The notes under the pieces: model-generated
What the model was told of the DNA's origin: nothing
Seen by the model: the letters and a program-made list of their open reading frames with translations, nothing else
The model's database searches: none
Source of the DNA: Campylobacter concisus
GTDB taxonomy: Bacteria > Campylobacterota > Campylobacteria > Campylobacterales > Campylobacteraceae
NCBI RefSeq assembly: GCF_002165775.1
Contig: NZ_NDYP01000002.1
Coordinates: forward strand, 372,001-436,000
DNA: 64,000 nucleotides
Direction: 5' to 3'
Translations under genes and position numbers: made by a program
Shown here: positions 8,659 to 18,812 of the stretch, piece by piece
Layout: each line of letters starts with the position of its first letter
How positions within the stretch are numbered: position 1 is the first letter of the stretch

Positions 8659-8686
8659 CGTAATCTCCTTTATAGAAAGTAAGATG

Positions 8687-8692
8687 ATTATA
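8687..8692 (-). promoter_or_regulatory. -10 element of the hpf promoter
   Basis: On the minus strand a consensus TATAAT lies 29 bases upstream of the hpf start, placing transcription initiation roughly 22 bases before the ATG. Upstream DNA is AT-rich without a clear -35 box, as is usual for sigma70 promoters of Campylobacter. Confidence 0.55.
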
Positions 8693-8738
8693 ACACGCTA
8701 AAACTAAAAACAAATTAAACTAAAATCTTTATAAAATT

Positions 8739-9161
8739 TTAAAGTTTCTGAAGGGTTCGTTTGTGAAAATTTATAGGATTTGGCGTTTTTTTATCTTTTG
8801 ATGTTACAAAAACATCAAAGATCATATTGCCAGTACTTGCGACTCCGTTTGTTCCTGGCATGATGGTCGGTGGAGTGCATATACCGATGTCGCCAAAGTA
8901 AGTTATTATTACTTTAAAGTCGAACATATCGTTAAATTCTCCATTTACTTTATCTAGGCATTTATTTGAGAAATCAGTTCTAAAAATTTCAAACATCGCA
9001 TACTCTGCTGCTGCTTGAGCAACGAGTTGTGCTTGCTCTCTTAGATAAATTTCACTGCTTTGTCTAGCTGATGTGCTAGCTATCGAAAGAGCAAGAGTGC
9101 TGATAGAAGCTGCTACAACTAGAAAAAATATCGCTGCTATTAACGTAAATCCTTTTCTCAT
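8739..9161 (-). CDS. prepilin-like protein without Glu5 (PilX/GspK/MshP-like)
   Basis: Encodes 140 residues from the ATG at 9161, which overlaps the previous stop (TAATG). A longer in-frame reading to 9185 would place extra residues before the leader. The leader MRKG is followed by FTLIAAIFFLVVAASISTLAL: a prepilin peptidase site (G^F) and hydrophobic helix, but position +5 is Ala where most prepilins have Glu. Loss of Glu5 is typical of the GspK/PilX/MshP subunit at the pilus tip. The mature domain has cysteines in CLDK and GICTPP. Last gene of the four-gene cassette. Confidence 0.65.
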   Translation of the reverse strand: MRKGFTLIAAIFFLVVAASISTLALSIASTSARQSSEIYLREQAQLVAQAAAEYAMFEIFRTDFSNKCLDKVNGEFNDMFDFKVIITYFGDIGICTPPTIMPGTNGVASTGNMIFDVFVTSKDKKTPNPINFHKRTLQKL

Positions 9162-10183
9162 TAATAAACCGCCTTTGACTTGCAAATGGTTATTTCTGAT
9201 TTTTCTGCTTTAAGGCAGAGCTTTAGCGCGATGACTCCATTTTTTTCTGTAAAGACAAATCTTGTTACATGTTTAGCTAGTGTCGCACTTTCGGCTTTGA
9301 TAGCCTTTGTAGATGTTGAGCTAAATTTTTTAAAGCTTTCATTTAGCCATGGCCTATAATTGTAGTAAATTTTAAGGTCAAAAGAGCCATTTTGTATATC
9401 CTCGGCACTTTGCTCAGCTGGCGCTATGGCAATAGCTGTGTAAGCTAGCTTATACTGCTCTGAAATTTTTTTATTTTTAAAATCACTTGAAATCTTAAGC
9501 GTGTCGATTGATTGTATGCCAACTTTTGCGATATCTAAGTGTCTTTGGTCTAAATTTTCTTGATAGCCAAAGCTACTACCAACTCTATAAAGTATGCTAG
9601 AAAATATCGCCACTAAACCACCATTTTCATTATCGGCGTTTATACACCTAGAGCCACTATTTACATCTTCTTCATTGCTATCATTTTCGCAGGTCAAGTC
9701 CATTACGCCGTTTCTAAAAGCGTCATTAAATTTGCTTCCAGGGCTTTTTAATCCATTTGCAACAGAGCTATTTGCAAGATCTACATATCCGCTATATATG
9801 CCTTCTTCGATGATAGGATCTCCGTTAGTATCATCTCCTTTATATTCGTTTATGCCATCAAATAGCTCATAAGCGGCTGGGATAAATTCTAAAATTTCAA
9901 AGTCACTACTTAAATTTACGCCACTATCATTTAGAGCTAGATAATCTCCATTTTTTTTCCTAGCGATAACGCTTTGTTTGATTCTGTGGCTAAGCAGCAT
10001 TGAAATTTGCTCTAGAGCGATTTCGCTTTGTGTTTCTAGTTCGTTTATTACTTTGCTTTGAAAATAGTTTTGATATAAATTCATAAGCGTATTAAAGCTC
10101 ATAAGTGAGATAACGCCAAGTACGGTGATGACTATTATTAACTCAATTAATGTAAAAGCTTTTTTTGTTTTTTTCATTTCCAT
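9161..10183 (-). CDS. prepilin-like protein, PilW/MshO-like
   Basis: Encodes 340 residues, long for a pilin and in the range of PilW/MshO/GspJ-type minor subunits. The N terminus KKAFTLIELIIVITVLG has the prepilin motif with Glu at +5, but -1 is Ala rather than Gly; prepilin peptidases often tolerate this. The mature part is a large domain with four to six cysteines (DLTCEND, SRCINADN, LKLCLK, ITICK), probably disulphide-stabilised outside the membrane. The first ATG (10183) overlaps the previous gene; ATG at 10177 in an ATGA overlap is equally possible. Translationally coupled on both sides. Confidence 0.68.
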   Translation of the reverse strand: MEMKKTKKAFTLIELIIVITVLGVISLMSFNTLMNLYQNYFQSKVINELETQSEIALEQISMLLSHRIKQSVIARKKNGDYLALNDSGVNLSSDFEILEFIPAAYELFDGINEYKGDDTNGDPIIEEGIYSGYVDLANSSVANGLKSPGSKFNDAFRNGVMDLTCENDSNEEDVNSGSRCINADNENGGLVAIFSSILYRVGSSFGYQENLDQRHLDIAKVGIQSIDTLKISSDFKNKKISEQYKLAYTAIAIAPAEQSAEDIQNGSFDLKIYYNYRPWLNESFKKFSSTSTKAIKAESATLAKHVTRFVFTEKNGVIALKLCLKAEKSEITICKSKAVY

Positions 10184-10869
10184 TCTTTTACACTTAGAGT
10201 GCTGCTTTCACCTATATTAAAGGCATATCCATAAAGTACGCTTTTGCTCTCTTTTGTAGTTTTCATAGTCGTATCTAGCTTTATCTGTAAAACATCGTTA
10301 TCGTTTAAAGGAGTGCTAACTACAAATTTATCAGCTCCATTTGTTATGGTTGGAGTCGTCTCTGTATCTATGATAAAGTCGCGTTTAGTGGTACTGGCAG
10401 TTGGTGAGATGGATTTTTGAGTATTGAAATTTTTGATAGATTTTACTTTAAAATTTACGCTTTTGATTGATTCTGGAAGCTTTGAATCATTGGGCCTTGT
10501 GGCACATGCAGATGAATTTTGTACCGGATACGCAAGTATCCTATGTCCTTCTCCTTTTACACCGCTTTTTTCATAAAAATCCGGATTTGCCCCTTGTTCA
10601 CAGATAATAAGAGGAAAAATTATAGCCTCTTGAGTGGTTATAGATGATGGCATGGTATTTTTACCGGCTATTAAGACTTGATCACTAAATGGTGCTTTTA
10701 ATATTAATGACATATAAGTTTTAGCATTCATTAGTCCTTCTTGCATTAAGGATTGCTCGCTTAAATTTGAAGTAGTTCTTACTGCTAGTGGCAAGCTTGC
10801 ACTTACTATAGCTACTACAAGCACTGATAAGATAAGCTCTATCAATGAAAAGCCACCCCTTTTCACCAC
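10174..10869 (-). CDS. prepilin-like protein, PilV/MshD-like
   Basis: Encodes 231 residues with the leader VKRGG^FSLIELILSVLVVAIVSASLPLA: a class III signal with Gly at -1 and Glu at +5, then an uncharged helix. The rest is a soluble domain with cysteines in IICEQG and SACATRP. It begins at tandem GTG codons (10869 and 10866) with AGGAG seven bases upstream, overlapping the stop of the giant upstream gene. By position and form it resembles the PilV/MshD/GspI class of minor subunits. The filament it belongs to (type IV pilus, MSHA-like pilus or type II pseudopilus) cannot be fixed from this window. Confidence 0.68.
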   Translation of the reverse strand: MVKRGGFSLIELILSVLVVAIVSASLPLAVRTTSNLSEQSLMQEGLMNAKTYMSLILKAPFSDQVLIAGKNTMPSSITTQEAIIFPLIICEQGANPDFYEKSGVKGEGHRILAYPVQNSSACATRPNDSKLPESIKSVNFKVKSIKNFNTQKSISPTASTTKRDFIIDTETTPTITNGADKFVVSTPLNDNDVLQIKLDTTMKTTKESKSVLYGYAFNIGESSTLSVKEWK

Positions 10870-13800
10870 TCTATTCTCCTGTTTGTCTTGTCGCTTATAT
10901 CTAGGTTACTATCACTATTAGATTTTACTCCTATAAAACCTCCAACTGCACCGCTTGTCTTATCCTCTATATTATTGCTCTTTAGGACTTTACCAGCCCA
11001 TTCGCCATTTGGTACTAGAAAATTTAGATTGAAATTATTTGTTTCGGTTTTCTCATCAAATTCACTATAAAGAAGCCAGCTAGGTGCTCTCATTTTAGCC
11101 ACATCAGTAACCGCTGAAGGGTTTCTTATAAAAATTATTTGCTCGCCATTGCTTATGCTACTTACATCATTTCTTAAAACAGTACCGCTGTAAGTGTTTG
11201 TAAAGCTAAAGTCATGATAGTTAAGTACTCCTGCGCTATGTTTTGGATTGGTAGCCCAAAATGGTGCAGCTGGAAAGTCTTGCCATAGTTTGCCATTATC
11301 TTTCATATAGATATTTTTATTGCATCCATCGCAGTAGGCACCATAATAAATTTTGGCATAAAAGCCACTATAAAGCCCTTCATAAAATGGTGCATAAACC
11401 CTACCAAAGTAAAATTTTGCTGTCGTTTCTGTTGCTGGTTTTTCATATTTTTTTACTGTATCGGTGCTATCTGACATGCCGCTAAAGCTAAAATCATTAC
11501 TTGAAATAGTAAAAGGATTTTTAGCGTGATTTACTTTTCTTTCAAAATTAAAATATACTTCACCTTTGCCTACGCCATTTACAAAAGTATTTTTCTCTAC
11601 ATAAAATGTTGATTTTGTAGCACTTGGATCTATTGCTTTTCTAGTGTTTGAGCCAGGAATTTCAAAAAATAAAATTTCTTCATTTGCTTTTGCTAATGTG
11701 CCGGCATTGCCATCGTTATCTGTAAAATTTAAAGGAACTCTATCTAGCTTTATATCAAAGTTCATATTCTTTGCATAGCAATCTTCATTATAAAGTTTTG
11801 CAGGATCATCGTTAAACAACCTAGCAGTTACTTCAAAGTCAAGCTTTGCTTTTTGTATGCCCTCATTATCAAGGTATGTTATATCGCTATCTTTTGTTAT
11901 CTTTAACTTACTTATTTGTATATCTTTTGGCCTAAATAGATAATCTCTATTACCTTCTAGCTTTATACTACATCCGATCCTTCCTTCTTGAGCAGTATCT
12001 TGTGATGGATCGTTGCTAATTGAGTTTTTTACACAATCATCAGCTTTTGATGGCGCATGTTGATCAGTTGCTGTATAGTCTTTGTCTAATACATAAAAAT
12101 ATGTATCGCCTATATCTGAGTAAGAAAAGCCAACAGGTCCACTTGATGTGTGACGGAAAATTTTACCCAACGCTTTATTTGGATCGTTAAAATCTACGCT
12201 TAGTTTGTTCTCGCTCTCTATAATGCTAGGATCACAAGTCGCACTATATGCTGGTACAAGTTTTATCTCTCCATTTGAGCCACTTATGTTGTTTATATAG
12301 CCATTTGCTAAGCCACTATCAAGAGGTTTCATAGCTGCAAGAGCAATGTTATTATAAACTTTGCCGCCTATTAAAACATTGTTATTATTGATCGTATTCT
12401 TGTCAGTATCCCATAGCCTAAAGTGACTTGGCCTTATGGCAAAATCATCTAATTTTTCGCATTCAACCTTTGTAGTATTTGTTACTGGATCAAGATGAGA
12501 AATTCTAAATTTTACGCTTTTATAGGCTCTGTCAATACTAATGCCTGACAATAAAATATCAGTTACGCCATTAAATGTTATATCTTGTTCATATAAATTT
12601 GTTGGAGCGCTGCAAGACTCGACCAACTCTACTTTTACATCTACTGGGGCATCTGGTACTTTTTTATTGCCATCTGTATCATAGTTTGTGATATAGACAT
12701 TAAATGGCGTAGAAACGATTTTAGTTAGAAGTCTATTTTTAAATTTAGTTTTAAAAGCTGCCGAGCCATCGTCTTGTCTATTACTTGCGACGAAATTATT
12801 TGGACTGGCACTAACACCTAAAGTAATGTTGTAGTTTTGATTGCTACATCTTCTTATGTATGTGTCATAGGGCTGTAAATTTATATCAGCATTTGCGACC
12901 GTGGCTTTGTAACTATTTGGCTCAAATTTAGACTTAAGGGTAGTTTCATATATAGCATAAGCGTAGTTGCCTTGATGAATTAGCATTTCTCCACCCTTAT
13001 TTGCAGCCGCACCTTGTCCTAAATAAAAAGTTAAGTCATTTCCGCTTAATTGCTGCAAGCCTGTGTTGTCGCTATAGTGTACCTGTCCTGACATAGTAAG
13101 CAGATCACTAGGTCCTTGCGATGCTTTATCTGCGTAAATGTAAGTTGAGTTTGAATTATAAATTTGGCTTGGATCTATTGTAGCTTTTAGCGCAAAGTCT
13201 TGGGCAGCTTCATTAGTATTGTTTGTAACTTCAACGAAAGTTTTTAAAATAGTATTTGCTGGCACTACTGTTGGGGTATTTTCTTGCACCTTTGTAAAAG
13301 TACTATCGCTAGGTTTTTTTGCATAAATATATTCCATATAGCAAACATCTGGTTTATATATACGGGTAGAAAAGCCTACCATGGCCAAATTTATACGGTC
13401 AGCGCTTACAACATTAGCACTGCCTGAATTTTTAATCGTTGTAACTGTAAATTTTATATCTGCTTCTTTTTGGGAATGTGACATTTTGTCTGATATATCA
13501 AATATATCCAAATCTGCTTGAGAGTGAAATTTTTTGCCTGGATTTATAGGTTGTCCAAATTTTGTCATGGTTGAGTTAAATTGATCACCTTTTGCATTGT
13601 ATTTGCTGGTTATACTCAGATAGCTACCTTCGTTTTCTATTTCAATATTCTCACCTTTTGTTTCTGGCTTTCCGCCAAAAGAAAACATTGTAAGCGTAGC
13701 ATTTATATCGCCTGCTTTTGGTGTATAGATATTTTCAAATTTTACATCTACGGTTGAGCTTTTTACAGTACCAAATGGATCGCTTGACTTCATCCAGTCT

Positions 13801-15080
13801 GCTGCAAGTCTTTCTAATCCATCAAATATACTAACAAGCTTTGGCTCTATATTGTTTGCTGCAGCGGTTTTATCATCAAAGTCATAAATGATGACTAAAC
13901 TCCAAGCCGCAAATTGTGGTGCAATGGATTGTATCCAGTAGCCATTTTGTCCTTGAACTGGTGAGAATAGTAGCGTGCCGTATGTTTTTTTTAGTTTTCT
14001 ATTAGTGGAATTGTTTACCTTATATATGCCATCATTTGGGTCTATAAATTCATCACTAAAGGGAATCGTAGTGGATCTGATATTACCAGCATAAAATGTC
14101 CTATCTGACTCACTAGTACCAAGAGAGTCTCTAACTATATCCGTTACATCAGCACTTGCTACATATTGGTAGTTTATTCCAGCTTTTACATAGTAGCTAT
14201 TGGACTCGTTTTGATTATATGATTCAAGAGTCATTGATTTTGGTTTATACTCACTAAATGAGCCAAACCAAAAAACATCTTTTGGATCAGCATCTATTGT
14301 GATTACATTTTTTCCAGGAGCTTTAAAATCAATCCTGCTATATCCTTTTATGTAATTTAAGGCACTTACATATAAATTTGACCCAAGATTTTTTATGGCC
14401 CAGTTTTGATAAAGAGAGCCACCCCAATAAAGCCTGCCATAGACTACGTTTTTACCTTTTAAATTATTTTGTATAAAGGTATTTTTCTCACTAAAATCAA
14501 ATGTGGAAGAGGATGAATTTTTACAATAAGGATGCTTGCTAGGATTATAAATATATGTTGTTTGACAAAGTGTGTAATTACTAGGCGAAAAATTACCAGT
14601 ATCTAAAAATATTCTATCGGCTGTAGATGATGTTCTTGTTACGTTAGATGGATCTGGAACAAAATTATATCCAGCGTATTGTGGAATCATAATAGTAGCA
14701 CCAATGGTAGCTATATCTCCATTTACTCTGGTATTTAGATTTCCATTTATTGATCTTTGTCTTAAGCCTTTAGAGTGATCATCCCACATACCTATTAATG
14801 ATCGTTGATTCCATGGAGAAAATTGCTCAACGTAAATATGATAGTGATCTTGTGCTAAGCCTGAAGAAAAGCTATTGGTATCTATCGTCCAGGTTCTATC
14901 AGATTTTCTTATGCAATGTGGGATATTTTTAGAAGAGTTGTCTTGGTACTCTTCAGCGTCTATAAAGCAAGAATAGTTTGCTCCACTACAACCAATAGAT
15001 GCTGCTTCTGCTGTCGTACAAGCTCTGGGTGCACAAAAACCAAACGTGACAATAAAACAGAGTAAGTATGCTATCTTCAC
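10863..15080 (-). CDS. giant secreted MshQ/PilY1-like protein in a minor-pilin cassette
   Basis: Encodes about 1405 residues. GTG at 15080 is chosen over an upstream in-frame TTG (15101) because AGAGGA lies six bases before it and it opens directly into a signal peptide (KIAYLLCFIVTFGFC). The mature protein is rich in Asn, Ser, Thr and aromatic residues with scattered Cys (CTT, CFID, CDGC), predicted mostly beta. A segment FAIRPSHFRLWD about two-thirds along resembles the F-x-[IV]RP signature of DUF6701 proteins such as MshQ of the MSHA pilus. The stop overlaps the first prepilin gene. I infer a surface or tip protein exported with the filament. The name is by analogy, and the first 700 residues match nothing I know. 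Confidence 0.6.
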   Translation of the reverse strand: MKIAYLLCFIVTFGFCAPRACTTAEAASIGCSGANYSCFIDAEEYQDNSSKNIPHCIRKSDRTWTIDTNSFSSGLAQDHYHIYVEQFSPWNQRSLIGMWDDHSKGLRQRSINGNLNTRVNGDIATIGATIMIPQYAGYNFVPDPSNVTRTSSTADRIFLDTGNFSPSNYTLCQTTYIYNPSKHPYCKNSSSSTFDFSEKNTFIQNNLKGKNVVYGRLYWGGSLYQNWAIKNLGSNLYVSALNYIKGYSRIDFKAPGKNVITIDADPKDVFWFGSFSEYKPKSMTLESYNQNESNSYYVKAGINYQYVASADVTDIVRDSLGTSESDRTFYAGNIRSTTIPFSDEFIDPNDGIYKVNNSTNRKLKKTYGTLLFSPVQGQNGYWIQSIAPQFAAWSLVIIYDFDDKTAAANNIEPKLVSIFDGLERLAADWMKSSDPFGTVKSSTVDVKFENIYTPKAGDINATLTMFSFGGKPETKGENIEIENEGSYLSITSKYNAKGDQFNSTMTKFGQPINPGKKFHSQADLDIFDISDKMSHSQKEADIKFTVTTIKNSGSANVVSADRINLAMVGFSTRIYKPDVCYMEYIYAKKPSDSTFTKVQENTPTVVPANTILKTFVEVTNNTNEAAQDFALKATIDPSQIYNSNSTYIYADKASQGPSDLLTMSGQVHYSDNTGLQQLSGNDLTFYLGQGAAANKGGEMLIHQGNYAYAIYETTLKSKFEPNSYKATVANADINLQPYDTYIRRCSNQNYNITLGVSASPNNFVASNRQDDGSAAFKTKFKNRLLTKIVSTPFNVYITNYDTDGNKKVPDAPVDVKVELVESCSAPTNLYEQDITFNGVTDILLSGISIDRAYKSVKFRISHLDPVTNTTKVECEKLDDFAIRPSHFRLWDTDKNTINNNNVLIGGKVYNNIALAAMKPLDSGLANGYINNISGSNGEIKLVPAYSATCDPSIIESENKLSVDFNDPNKALGKIFRHTSSGPVGFSYSDIGDTYFYVLDKDYTATDQHAPSKADDCVKNSISNDPSQDTAQEGRIGCSIKLEGNRDYLFRPKDIQISKLKITKDSDITYLDNEGIQKAKLDFEVTARLFNDDPAKLYNEDCYAKNMNFDIKLDRVPLNFTDNDGNAGTLAKANEEILFFEIPGSNTRKAIDPSATKSTFYVEKNTFVNGVGKGEVYFNFERKVNHAKNPFTISSNDFSFSGMSDSTDTVKKYEKPATETTAKFYFGRVYAPFYEGLYSGFYAKIYYGAYCDGCNKNIYMKDNGKLWQDFPAAPFWATNPKHSAGVLNYHDFSFTNTYSGTVLRNDVSSISNGEQIIFIRNPSAVTDVAKMRAPSWLLYSEFDEKTETNNFNLNFLVPNGEWAGKVLKSNNIEDKTSGAVGGFIGVKSNSDSNLDISDKTNRRIEW

Positions 15081-15103
15081 AACAAATCCTCTAAATAACA
15101 ATA

Positions 15104-15125
15104 AAAAATCTCTCCTTAGATTTTT
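15104..15125 (-). terminator. possible weak terminator/attenuator between fliW and the giant gene
   Basis: On the minus strand AAAAATCT and AGATTTTT pair as an 8-bp stem around a six-base AAGGAG loop, followed by T residues. The stem has only one G-C pair, so termination would be weak. The loop itself is Shine-Dalgarno-like and could be shielded. Confidence 0.3.
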
Positions 15126-15140
15126 AAAAGCTTTTAGCTA

Positions 15141-15524
15141 CTATTTTTGTATAAAATTTTCTATCATTTCAGCTTGCCCGTACTGAGGATATTTGGCAAT
15201 GTCTAAAACGACTTGGGATAAGGTCATATTGTCCATATTGCAAACGATAGGAGCTATAAAATTTACAGTTGATTTTTCAAGCGGGAGTGCAACAACGATA
15301 ATGTTATAAATTCTAAGTTGAGAGCTTTCTTTAATCTCCATAAGATCTTCATAATAGCTTGGAATGTCGAATTCGTAGCTTCTTAATGCAAAAGGATTTA
15401 TCATTGTAAAAGATGTCTCATCATCTTTGCTTGCTAGCTTAACAAAAAATTTATCAAGTTCAATTAACTCCATCGTTTTGATATGCTCAAAGCCTAAAAT
15501 AGGGCTTTTAACACTAAAAATCAT
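15141..15524 (-). CDS. fliW: flagellar assembly factor FliW
   Basis: FliW binds and antagonises CsrA and binds flagellin, tying flagellin translation to export. The protein has 127 residues, the normal length, and shows the FliW pattern: [17 protein letters not shown] near the N terminus, [17 protein letters not shown], then [21 protein letters not shown] and [13 protein letters not shown]. It is 60 bases upstream of the giant pilus-type gene on the same strand, so the two may share a transcript. Divergent from bamD. Confidence 0.92.
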   Translation of the reverse strand: MIFSVKSPILGFEHIKTMELIELDKFFVKLASKDDETSFTMINPFALRSYEFDIPSYYEDLMEIKESSQLRIYNIIVVALPLEKSTVNFIAPIVCNMDNMTLSQVVLDIAKYPQYGQAEMIENFIQK

Positions 15525-15601
15525 ACTAACTCCTATTTTGTAAAGTTGCCGTATTTTATCATAGTTTTAAAAAATTTATACAAAAATAATAGCAAAAAAT
15601 G

Positions 15602-15607
15602 TAGAAT
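15602..15607 (+). promoter_or_regulatory. -10 element of the bamD-lon promoter
   Basis: TAGAAT lies 29 bases before the bamD ATG, preceded by a long A/T-rich tract. It is the best sigma70 -10 match in the fliW-bamD divergent spacer. Confidence 0.45.
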
Positions 15608-15636
15608 ACGAGGATTTAAACTTTTTAAGGAAAAGC

Positions 15637-16284
15637 ATGAAAAGATTTTCTAAATTTCTAGCAGTTGTAGCTCTTTTGGGGCTTTTTAGTGGTTGTGCTG
15701 AAAAATATACCGAGCTTTACAATCTAACTCCAGATGAGTGGTATGCTCAGGTTATAGCTGATATAAAAGATGGCGATCTTGAAGCGGCCGATAAACACTA
15801 TGTTTCAATGGCAAGCGAACACGTAGCAAGCCCACTTTTGGAGCAAATTTTACTTATCCTTGCCCAAGCTCACGCAAATGATGAAGAGTATCTAATGGCA
15901 AATCACTATCTTGACGAGTACATCAAAAGATATGGTGACAACGGCTCAAAAACAGAATTTGCTCAGTATCTAAAGATAAAAGCAAATTTTGACTCATTTA
16001 CCCAACCAAACCGCAACCAAAAGCTTATGGAAGATAGCGTAACAGAGATCGAGAAATTTCTTTATATGTATCCAAATACTGAATATAAGCCACTTATTGA
16101 GACTATGCTTATTAAATTCAAACTCGCGCTTTACTTCCTAGATATGCAAATAGCTGATCTTTACAATAGGACTGGTCGTGACGTTTCGGCTAAAATTTAC
16201 GAGCAAAAACTTGAAGAGTCGCCGTTTAAAAACTCAGATCTTATCAAACCTGATGTAGCATGGTATAGAAAACTGTTTGAATAG
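15637..16284 (+). CDS. bamD: outer-membrane assembly lipoprotein BamD
   Basis: BamD is the essential lipoprotein of the BAM complex that folds beta-barrels into the outer membrane. The precursor has 215 residues with a lipobox LFSGC (lipidated Cys20), followed by helical TPR-like repeats (residues about 30-200) including the pattern [12 protein letters not shown]...[13 protein letters not shown]. The YMYPNTEY segment matches the Y-P-[NS]-[ST] signature of BamD TPR loops. AAGGAAAAGC precedes the ATG. The gene is followed after 8 bases by lon, a conserved epsilonproteobacterial pairing. Confidence 0.88.
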   Translation: MKRFSKFLAVVALLGLFSGCAEKYTELYNLTPDEWYAQVIADIKDGDLEAADKHYVSMASEHVASPLLEQILLILAQAHANDEEYLMANHYLDEYIKRYGDNGSKTEFAQYLKIKANFDSFTQPNRNQKLMEDSVTEIEKFLYMYPNTEYKPLIETMLIKFKLALYFLDMQIADLYNRTGRDVSAKIYEQKLEESPFKNSDLIKPDVAWYRKLFE

Positions 16285-16292
16285 GAGAAATT

Positions 16293-18710
16293 TTGCAAAT
16301 AAACGAAAATAAAGGCCTTCCAACCGAAATTCCCATTATTGTTGAGGATGAGCTATTTTTATACCCATTTATGATAACTCCGCTTTTTTTAAGCGACGAT
16401 GAAAATTTAAAGGCACTCGAACTTGCCATACAAGAAGAGACTCCGATCCTTGTAGTGCCTACAAAGCCTCAGCAAGACGGCGCTAGAGACTTCGATGGTA
16501 TCTATGATGCTGGTGTGATCGGCACGATAATGCGCCGTGTGCCACTACCCGATGGACGCGTGAAGGTGCTATTTCAGGGCATCGACAAAGGTAAAATTTT
16601 AAAGCAATCAGGCATAAATCCACTCCGTGGTATCGTCGATATGCTTCATGTCAAACGTCCATCACAGGTCAAAACTGACGCACTAATCGTTGTTTTAAGA
16701 GAAAAAGTAAGAGAGCTTTCGCAGTTTAGCCACTTTTTCCCACCTGATCTTTTAAAAACGATCGAAGAGAGCGCTGAAGCGATCAGAGTTTGCGACTTAG
16801 TCTCAAGCGCGCTTCGTCTAAAAAAACAGATCGCTTATAGCTTTTTTGTTGAGGAAAATTTAGAGCAGCGCCTACTAAAGCTCATCGATTATGTCATCGA
16901 AGAGATCGAGGCAAACAAGCTTCAAAAAGAGATCAAAAATAAAGTCCATTCAAAGATCGACAAGACGAATAAAGAGTACTTTTTAAAAGAGCAGCTAAAG
17001 CAAATTCAAGCTGAGCTTGGAGCGGACACGAGCCGAGAAGAAGAGCTTGAAGAGTATAATAAAAAGCTTGATGCGAAGAAGAAATTTATGGCTGAGGACG
17101 CCTACAAAGAGATCAAAAAACAAATAGACAAGCTCTCTCGCATGCACCCAGACTCAGCCGATGCAAACACCTTGCAAAGCTACCTTGACTGGGTACTTGA
17201 AATTCCATTTGAAAATGTAGCTAAGAAAAAGTCATCTATCACCGAGGTGAGCAAGTACCTAAATGCTGACCACTACAGCTTAGAGAAGCCAAAAGAGCGC
17301 ATAGAGGAGTATTTTGCATTGCGTGAGCTTTTGGAGCTTAGAGGAGTTGGTGAGAAGGTAAATAATGGCGCCATTTTATGCTTTGCAGGCCCTCCAGGTG
17401 TGGGTAAAACCAGCCTTGCAAACTCGATCGCAAAGGCGCTAAAGCGCGAGCTAGTCAGGATCGCGCTTGGCGGACTTGAGGACGTAAACGAACTAAGAGG
17501 CCACCGCCGAACCTACATAGGCGCTATGCCAGGCCGCATCGTGCAAGGGCTCATAGAAGCTAAGCAGATGAATCCAGTAGTTGTATTAGATGAGATCGAC
17601 AAGGTTGGCAGAAGCTACAGAGGCGATCCGACCGCGGTTTTACTTGAAATTTTAGACCCAGAGCAAAATAATAAATTTAGAGATTACTACTTAAATTTCA
17701 ACATCGATCTTAGCAAGATCATCTTCATCGCTACAGCAAATGACGTGAGTATGATCCCAGCCGCACTTCGAGATAGGATGGAGTTTATCGAGCTTAGCTC
17801 ATACACTCCACAAGAGAAATTTGAGATCGCTAAAAAATATCTCTTGCCTCAGGAGCTTAAAAAGCACGGACTAAAACCAAGTGATGTGAGCGTCAGCAAA
17901 GAGGCACTTGAGCTAATTATCAGCGACTATACAAGAGAGAGTGGCGTGCGAAATTTACGCCGCAGGATCGCTGATATATTAAGAAAAGTCGCCAAAAATA
18001 TCCTCACTAAAAAAAATGAGGGCAAGATCAGCGTCACGGCTAAAAATTTGAAAGAATTTTTAGAGAAAAAGGTCTATGAGATCGAGCCAGCGGATAAAAA
18101 AGATCAGATCGGCTTGGTAAATGGCCTAGCGTGGACGAGTGTCGGTGGCGACGTATTAAGGATAGAGGCTATAAGGATCCAGGGTAAGGGCAGTATGCAG
18201 ATCACCGGCCAGCTAGGCGATGTGATGAAAGAGAGCGCTCATATCGCATTTAGCGTGGTAAAAGTGCTGATCGATAACAAAAAACTAAAAGTACCAATGA
18301 CTATCGTACCAAAATTAGATGACGATAAGCGTAAGCTTGAAGCTAGCGATGTTTATAGACGCTACGATCTTCACTTACACGTACCAGAGGGTGCAGTGCC
18401 AAAAGATGGACCAAGTGCTGGTATCACGATGGCAACTGCGATCGCATCGATACTAACCGATACAAAGGTAAGACACGACATAGCAATGACTGGTGAGATT
18501 ACGCTAACTGGCAGAGTGTTGCCGATCGGTGGTCTAAAAGAGAAGCTTATCGCCGCTCACAAAGCTGGCATCAAAACAGCGCTCATACCTCGCAAAAACT
18601 ATGACCGCGACCTTGTAGATATCCCAGCTGAAGTAAAGGGCGATATGAAGATCATTGCCGTAGATACGATAGAGGATGTCTTAAAAAACGCTCTTGTAAC
18701 TAAAAAATAA
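16293..18710 (+). CDS. lon: ATP-dependent Lon protease
   Basis: Cytosolic AAA+ protease degrading misfolded and regulatory proteins. It has 805 residues in the order: N-terminal LON substrate-binding domain (to about 210), helical coiled-coil linker ([17 protein letters not shown]), AAA+ module with Walker [10 protein letters not shown] (about 366-374) and Walker B VVLDEIDK, and the P domain with the catalytic dyad Ser708 (PKDGPSAG) and Lys751 ([14 protein letters not shown]). The dyad spacing of 43 residues equals that in E. coli Lon. The start is TTG with AGGAG seven bases upstream; no better start exists. Confidence 0.96.
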   Translation: MQINENKGLPTEIPIIVEDELFLYPFMITPLFLSDDENLKALELAIQEETPILVVPTKPQQDGARDFDGIYDAGVIGTIMRRVPLPDGRVKVLFQGIDKGKILKQSGINPLRGIVDMLHVKRPSQVKTDALIVVLREKVRELSQFSHFFPPDLLKTIEESAEAIRVCDLVSSALRLKKQIAYSFFVEENLEQRLLKLIDYVIEEIEANKLQKEIKNKVHSKIDKTNKEYFLKEQLKQIQAELGADTSREEELEEYNKKLDAKKKFMAEDAYKEIKKQIDKLSRMHPDSADANTLQSYLDWVLEIPFENVAKKKSSITEVSKYLNADHYSLEKPKERIEEYFALRELLELRGVGEKVNNGAILCFAGPPGVGKTSLANSIAKALKRELVRIALGGLEDVNELRGHRRTYIGAMPGRIVQGLIEAKQMNPVVVLDEIDKVGRSYRGDPTAVLLEILDPEQNNKFRDYYLNFNIDLSKIIFIATANDVSMIPAALRDRMEFIELSSYTPQEKFEIAKKYLLPQELKKHGLKPSDVSVSKEALELIISDYTRESGVRNLRRRIADILRKVAKNILTKKNEGKISVTAKNLKEFLEKKVYEIEPADKKDQIGLVNGLAWTSVGGDVLRIEAIRIQGKGSMQITGQLGDVMKESAHIAFSVVKVLIDNKKLKVPMTIVPKLDDDKRKLEASDVYRRYDLHLHVPEGAVPKDGPSAGITMATAIASILTDTKVRHDIAMTGEITLTGRVLPIGGLKEKLIAAHKAGIKTALIPRKNYDRDLVDIPAEVKGDMKIIAVDTIEDVLKNALVTKK

Positions 18711-18716
18711 TCCAAA

Positions 18717-18750
18717 TCCTAGCCCCATTTGGCCTCACTTGGAGCTAGGA
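18717..18750 (+). terminator. possible lon terminator
   Basis: TCCTAGC/GCTAGGA form a 7-bp stem with a 20-base loop, followed by AATTTTAAT. It begins six bases after the lon stop. The large loop lowers confidence. Confidence 0.35.
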
Positions 18751-18812
18751 AATTTTAATAAGTATGCTACGAAGTAAAAATTTAGGCTAGCTTGTTTACT
18801 CTTGAATAAAAA

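Noticed and set aside
9594-9872. Plus-strand 92-codon frame inside the MshO-like gene
   Set aside because: Serine/proline-rich shadow of a well-supported prepilin gene.
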